A stretch of 64,000 nt of DNA from Oxyruncus cristatus. Taxonomy: Eukaryota; Chordata; Aves; Passeriformes; Cotingidae. Of the stretch, positions 63,164-64,000 are shown piece by piece; position 1 is the first letter of the stretch; the number at the start of each line of letters is the position of its first letter. A model generated the notes under the pieces. That model was not told where the DNA came from. It ran no database searches and was given only the letters and a program-made list of their open reading frames with translations. The stretch spans positions 440,931 through 504,930 of the forward strand of contig VXAY01007404.1 in NCBI GenBank assembly GCA_013399855.1. Reading direction: 5' to 3'. A program made the translations under genes and the position numbers.

Positions 63164-64000
63164 GTGAGATCTCAGAAACCTTCTAAAAAATATCTAAGTA
63201 CTAGAGAGAATTTCCACAAGCAAGCTGGATATTTTAAAAAGGCCTATTGCTTTGGATTCTACAATTTTTTTTGCTTTCTTTAGGCTTTGTGATTTGATTG
63301 GAGTATTAAGGATATAAAAAGAAAAATGCTTTTCTTTCTGTTTATTTTTTTGACTCATTCCTATTACTGCTGAATACAATAGTGACAGTCAGAGTATCTT
63401 AATGTCATCTCTAGCTGTGCAACACAGTATATCCCATTGTGAGAAAATGTTCTGTCTCTTCTGTGCATCATCTGTAAAATTTTTATCAATTTTTATCAAT
63501 GCAAACAATATTACTCACTTCCAACACCTCCTGCTACGTGAAGCCAGAATTTATTACAGTATTAGATAGACAGGAGGTTTTGTTATGACATAACTTTGAA
63601 AAGACACTAAAGATACTCAAAAAATAACAGCTTATGAATTAAGATACCTAATAGTCTTCGATACTGTGCAATTTTTTTTGGAATCACACAGGAGTATTTC
63701 TGGGGCATCTAGGACATCACCTGAAATGAAGATAGAGTTCAATAGTGTAGTGACATCCAGGGCTTGGAAGAACTGAAAGCTACAAGTGTGGTGGTTTTAT
63801 TTGTTTGTTTCTTTGTTGGTTTGTTTTCTTTCATGTTGGTTTTGGAGTTTGGGGTTTTTTGTTTGTTTCTTTCTTTCTTTCTTTTTTTATATGGATTTGT
63901 TATAGTTCAGGAAGCTATTTAGTACATCTTTTTTTTATTATTATTTCATTAGATAAAGACTATCTAAAATAATAATGTAACTATGACTTTTTTTACAGTG
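63164..64000 (+). other. CDH19 intron, 3' end not determined
   Basis: The intron starts at GTGAGA. It holds a G/T-rich and CTTT-rich low-complexity array at 63790-63889. A T-run followed by ACAG at 63995-63998 looks like an acceptor, leaving only TG in the window. The previous exon ends in phase 0 and a Lys or Val codon is expected next; TG does not fit either, so the true acceptor may lie just beyond 64000. Confidence 0.7.
63790..63889. repeat. G/T-rich then CTTT-rich low-complexity array
   Basis: Interrupted GTTT, GGTTT and CTTT units make up about 100 bases, ending in four CTTT copies. It resembles other arrays in the window at about 11.1, 16.1 and 58.8 kb. Confidence 0.85.

Larger units (their letters stand above)
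52104..64000 (+). other. CDH19: CDH19 gene, 5' part (type II cadherin), truncated by the window end
   Basis: Five coding exons on the + strand join in phase (0, 1, 1, 1, 0) into one 321-residue reading frame with the type II cadherin layout: signal peptide, short prodomain with a furin site, then EC1, EC2 and the start of EC3. Exon lengths after the start exon are 295, 120, 165 and 185 nt. Type II cadherins usually have 295, 120, 168 and 188; one codon fewer in each of the last two is what I recall for CDH19, whereas CDH7 and CDH20 keep the full lengths. Residue matches such as the FDIITN..TQEGI segment in EC3 also favour CDH19. The product is a calcium-dependent homophilic adhesion protein of neural crest and Schwann-lineage cells that binds catenins through a tail not in this window. 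The left limit is the TATA-like box, not a proven transcript end. CDH7 or CDH20 are the main alternatives. Confidence 0.88.

Noticed and set aside
1..64000. CRISPR array, operon, phage or other bacterial system
   Set aside because: No evenly spaced direct repeats and no compact gene array; exon/intron structure and CR1 elements show vertebrate DNA.

Overview
The window is vertebrate nuclear DNA, almost certainly from a bird. It is AT-rich, introns have GT/AG boundaries, there are no operon-like gene arrays, and three copies of the avian CR1 LINE 3' end are readable by eye. Two older CR1-like scraps and LTR pieces of endogenous retroviruses are also present. I cannot name the species.

Only one gene can be supported. 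Its 5' coding part fills the right-hand end (about 52.1-64.0 kb, + strand) and is a type II classical cadherin, best matched to cadherin-19 (CDH19). Five consecutive coding exons can be placed with exact splice sites and matching phases: 52198-52395, 54928-55222, 61098-61217, 61852-62016 and 62979-63163. Together they encode 321 residues: signal peptide, short prodomain ending in a furin site, EC1 with the Trp2/Trp4 adhesive pair, EC2, and the first half of EC3. The rest of the gene (EC3-EC5, transmembrane segment, catenin-binding tail) lies beyond the window. A TATA-like box and SOX-like motifs sit just upstream of the start codon.

The left 52 kb contains no recognisable gene. In amniotes the region 5' of CDH19 (towards DSEL) is a long gene desert, which fits. 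It holds CR1 copies at about 1.9-2.4 kb (+) and 19.5-19.8 kb (-), and a complete solo LTR at 30728-31284 with a perfect 5-bp target duplication. A probable second solo LTR on the minus strand lies at 16576-17471, and a short LTR with a polypurine tract at 35287-35465. There are also G/T-rich low-complexity arrays, an AT dinucleotide tract near 50.9 kb and a 679-base assembly gap (24462-25140).

I saw no CRISPR array, operon, prokaryotic mobile element, tRNA, rRNA or novel multi-gene system. The observations most worth following are the CDH19 start region, a calcium-linker substitution in EC1, a CpG-rich short ORF in intron 2, and the three LTR structures.
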